From contig NMRB01000043.1 in NCBI GenBank assembly GCA_002633025.1, forward strand, positions 813,761 to 877,760: a stretch of DNA of 64,000 bases. The letters run 5' to 3'. Each line of letters opens with the position of its first letter. Within the stretch, counting starts at the first letter, position 1. The stretch is from Notospermus geniculatus. Taxonomy: Eukaryota; Nemertea; Pilidiophora; Heteronemertea; Lineidae. The notes under the pieces are model-generated. The model was not told where the DNA came from and did no database searches. It worked only from the letters and a program-made list of their open reading frames with translations. Positions 63,501 through 64,000 of this stretch are shown here, piece by piece. Made by a program: the position numbers and the translations under genes.

Positions 63501-64000
63501 GTCGGGAAATACAGGGTTGTCCGAAAAACGGACCAGGGTTTGCTTACATCCTTCTGGGAAGAGAGCTACGAATATTCAGTTCATTTCTTATGAAGTTTGA
63601 TATGTAATGTACTTGTACCCTGATATCCAAAAAAGAGCACAAAAACGACACACAAGATACAATAAATCGGAAAGGTGAATGGGGTCTCTTCTAATAGCGC
63701 CTGAGGAAATTTGCGAAATATTCGGAGACGACTTTCCGATTTATTGTACTTGTACCCTGAAGTGCCCTGGAAAGAAAAATTATTTGTAACGGAAATTCGA
63801 AGGCATTGTGCTCATATATGCTTCAAGCATGCTTCCCCTTCTTAAAGTAGTATTGATTGGTTGGATGCGTGGTACCACGTGACCTGAAAACGTGTGCTGA
63901 TTGGTTGCCGCCTTGACAGACCTGGCAAGAAATTCAGTGGAATTATTCGGTCAAGTGAATACATCAGTTTAGGGTGCAAATTGCAAATAAACTCATTTTG
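63500..64000. other. End of window, no gene
   Basis: Holds a copy of the GGAGACGACTTT family (about 63610-63745) and two ATTGGTTG boxes (63855 and 63900). Nothing else recognised. Confidence 0.5.

Noticed and set aside
55066-64000. BARHL first exon with FIL/eh1 motif
   Set aside because: Scanned minus-strand frames for F.I..IL-type motifs before a splice donor and found none. The exon is probably beyond 64 kb or in the gap at 55361-55743.

Overview
This is an animal (eukaryotic) genomic window: coding sequence is split into short exons with GT/AG splice sites, introns and intergenic DNA are packed with small inverted-repeat transposons, tRNA-derived SINEs and minisatellites, and there are two assembly gaps (20844-21390 and 55361-55743). 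The repeat style and the gene content fit a marine invertebrate, most likely a deuterostome (hemichordate, echinoderm or lancelet). The species cannot be fixed from the sequence alone; a lophotrochozoan is not excluded.

Region 1 (1-16.7 kb, + strand) holds twelve exons of a DEAD-box RNA helicase that I recognise as DDX31 (Dbp7 family). The first exon or exons lie upstream of the window. All exon phases agree, giving 645 visible residues up to the stop at 16667-16669. Its introns carry a tandem-repeat-rich transposon, a 1.6-kb terminal-inverted-repeat element with its own small spliced gene, SINEs, a mariner-like element, two minisatellites and many foldback MITEs.

Region 2 (16.7-46.7 kb) is mostly intergenic. 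It contains a palindromic GGACAATTG array, a ~3.1-kb inverted-repeat element carrying two decayed copies of a gene for a FEN1/XPG-like nuclease with a CXC-like cysteine-rich tail, a tandem duplication that preserves the empty sites of two MITE insertions, clusters of palindromic TACGAAAT-type elements, a 38-bp minisatellite, and one isolated exon (44480-44603, +) with a membrane segment, stop codon and poly(A) signal. Between these lie unique-looking stretches rich in homeodomain and POU-type motifs that are candidate cis-regulatory elements.

Region 3 (46.7-64 kb) holds, on the minus strand, the last two exons of a BarH-like homeobox gene (BARHL). The intron between them is 7.6 kb and splits homeodomain codon 53; the upstream exon or exons lie beyond 64 kb. 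More MITEs follow, including a 331-bp near-perfect palindrome made largely of TTAGGG-type motifs flanked by an 8-bp target duplication.

DDX31 and BARHL point at each other tail to tail, the same linkage and orientation as human DDX31-BARHL1. The intergenic and intronic non-coding blocks may therefore be BARHL regulatory landscape. DDX31 is a housekeeping nucleolar helicase, and I see no sign that it works together with BARHL beyond this linkage.
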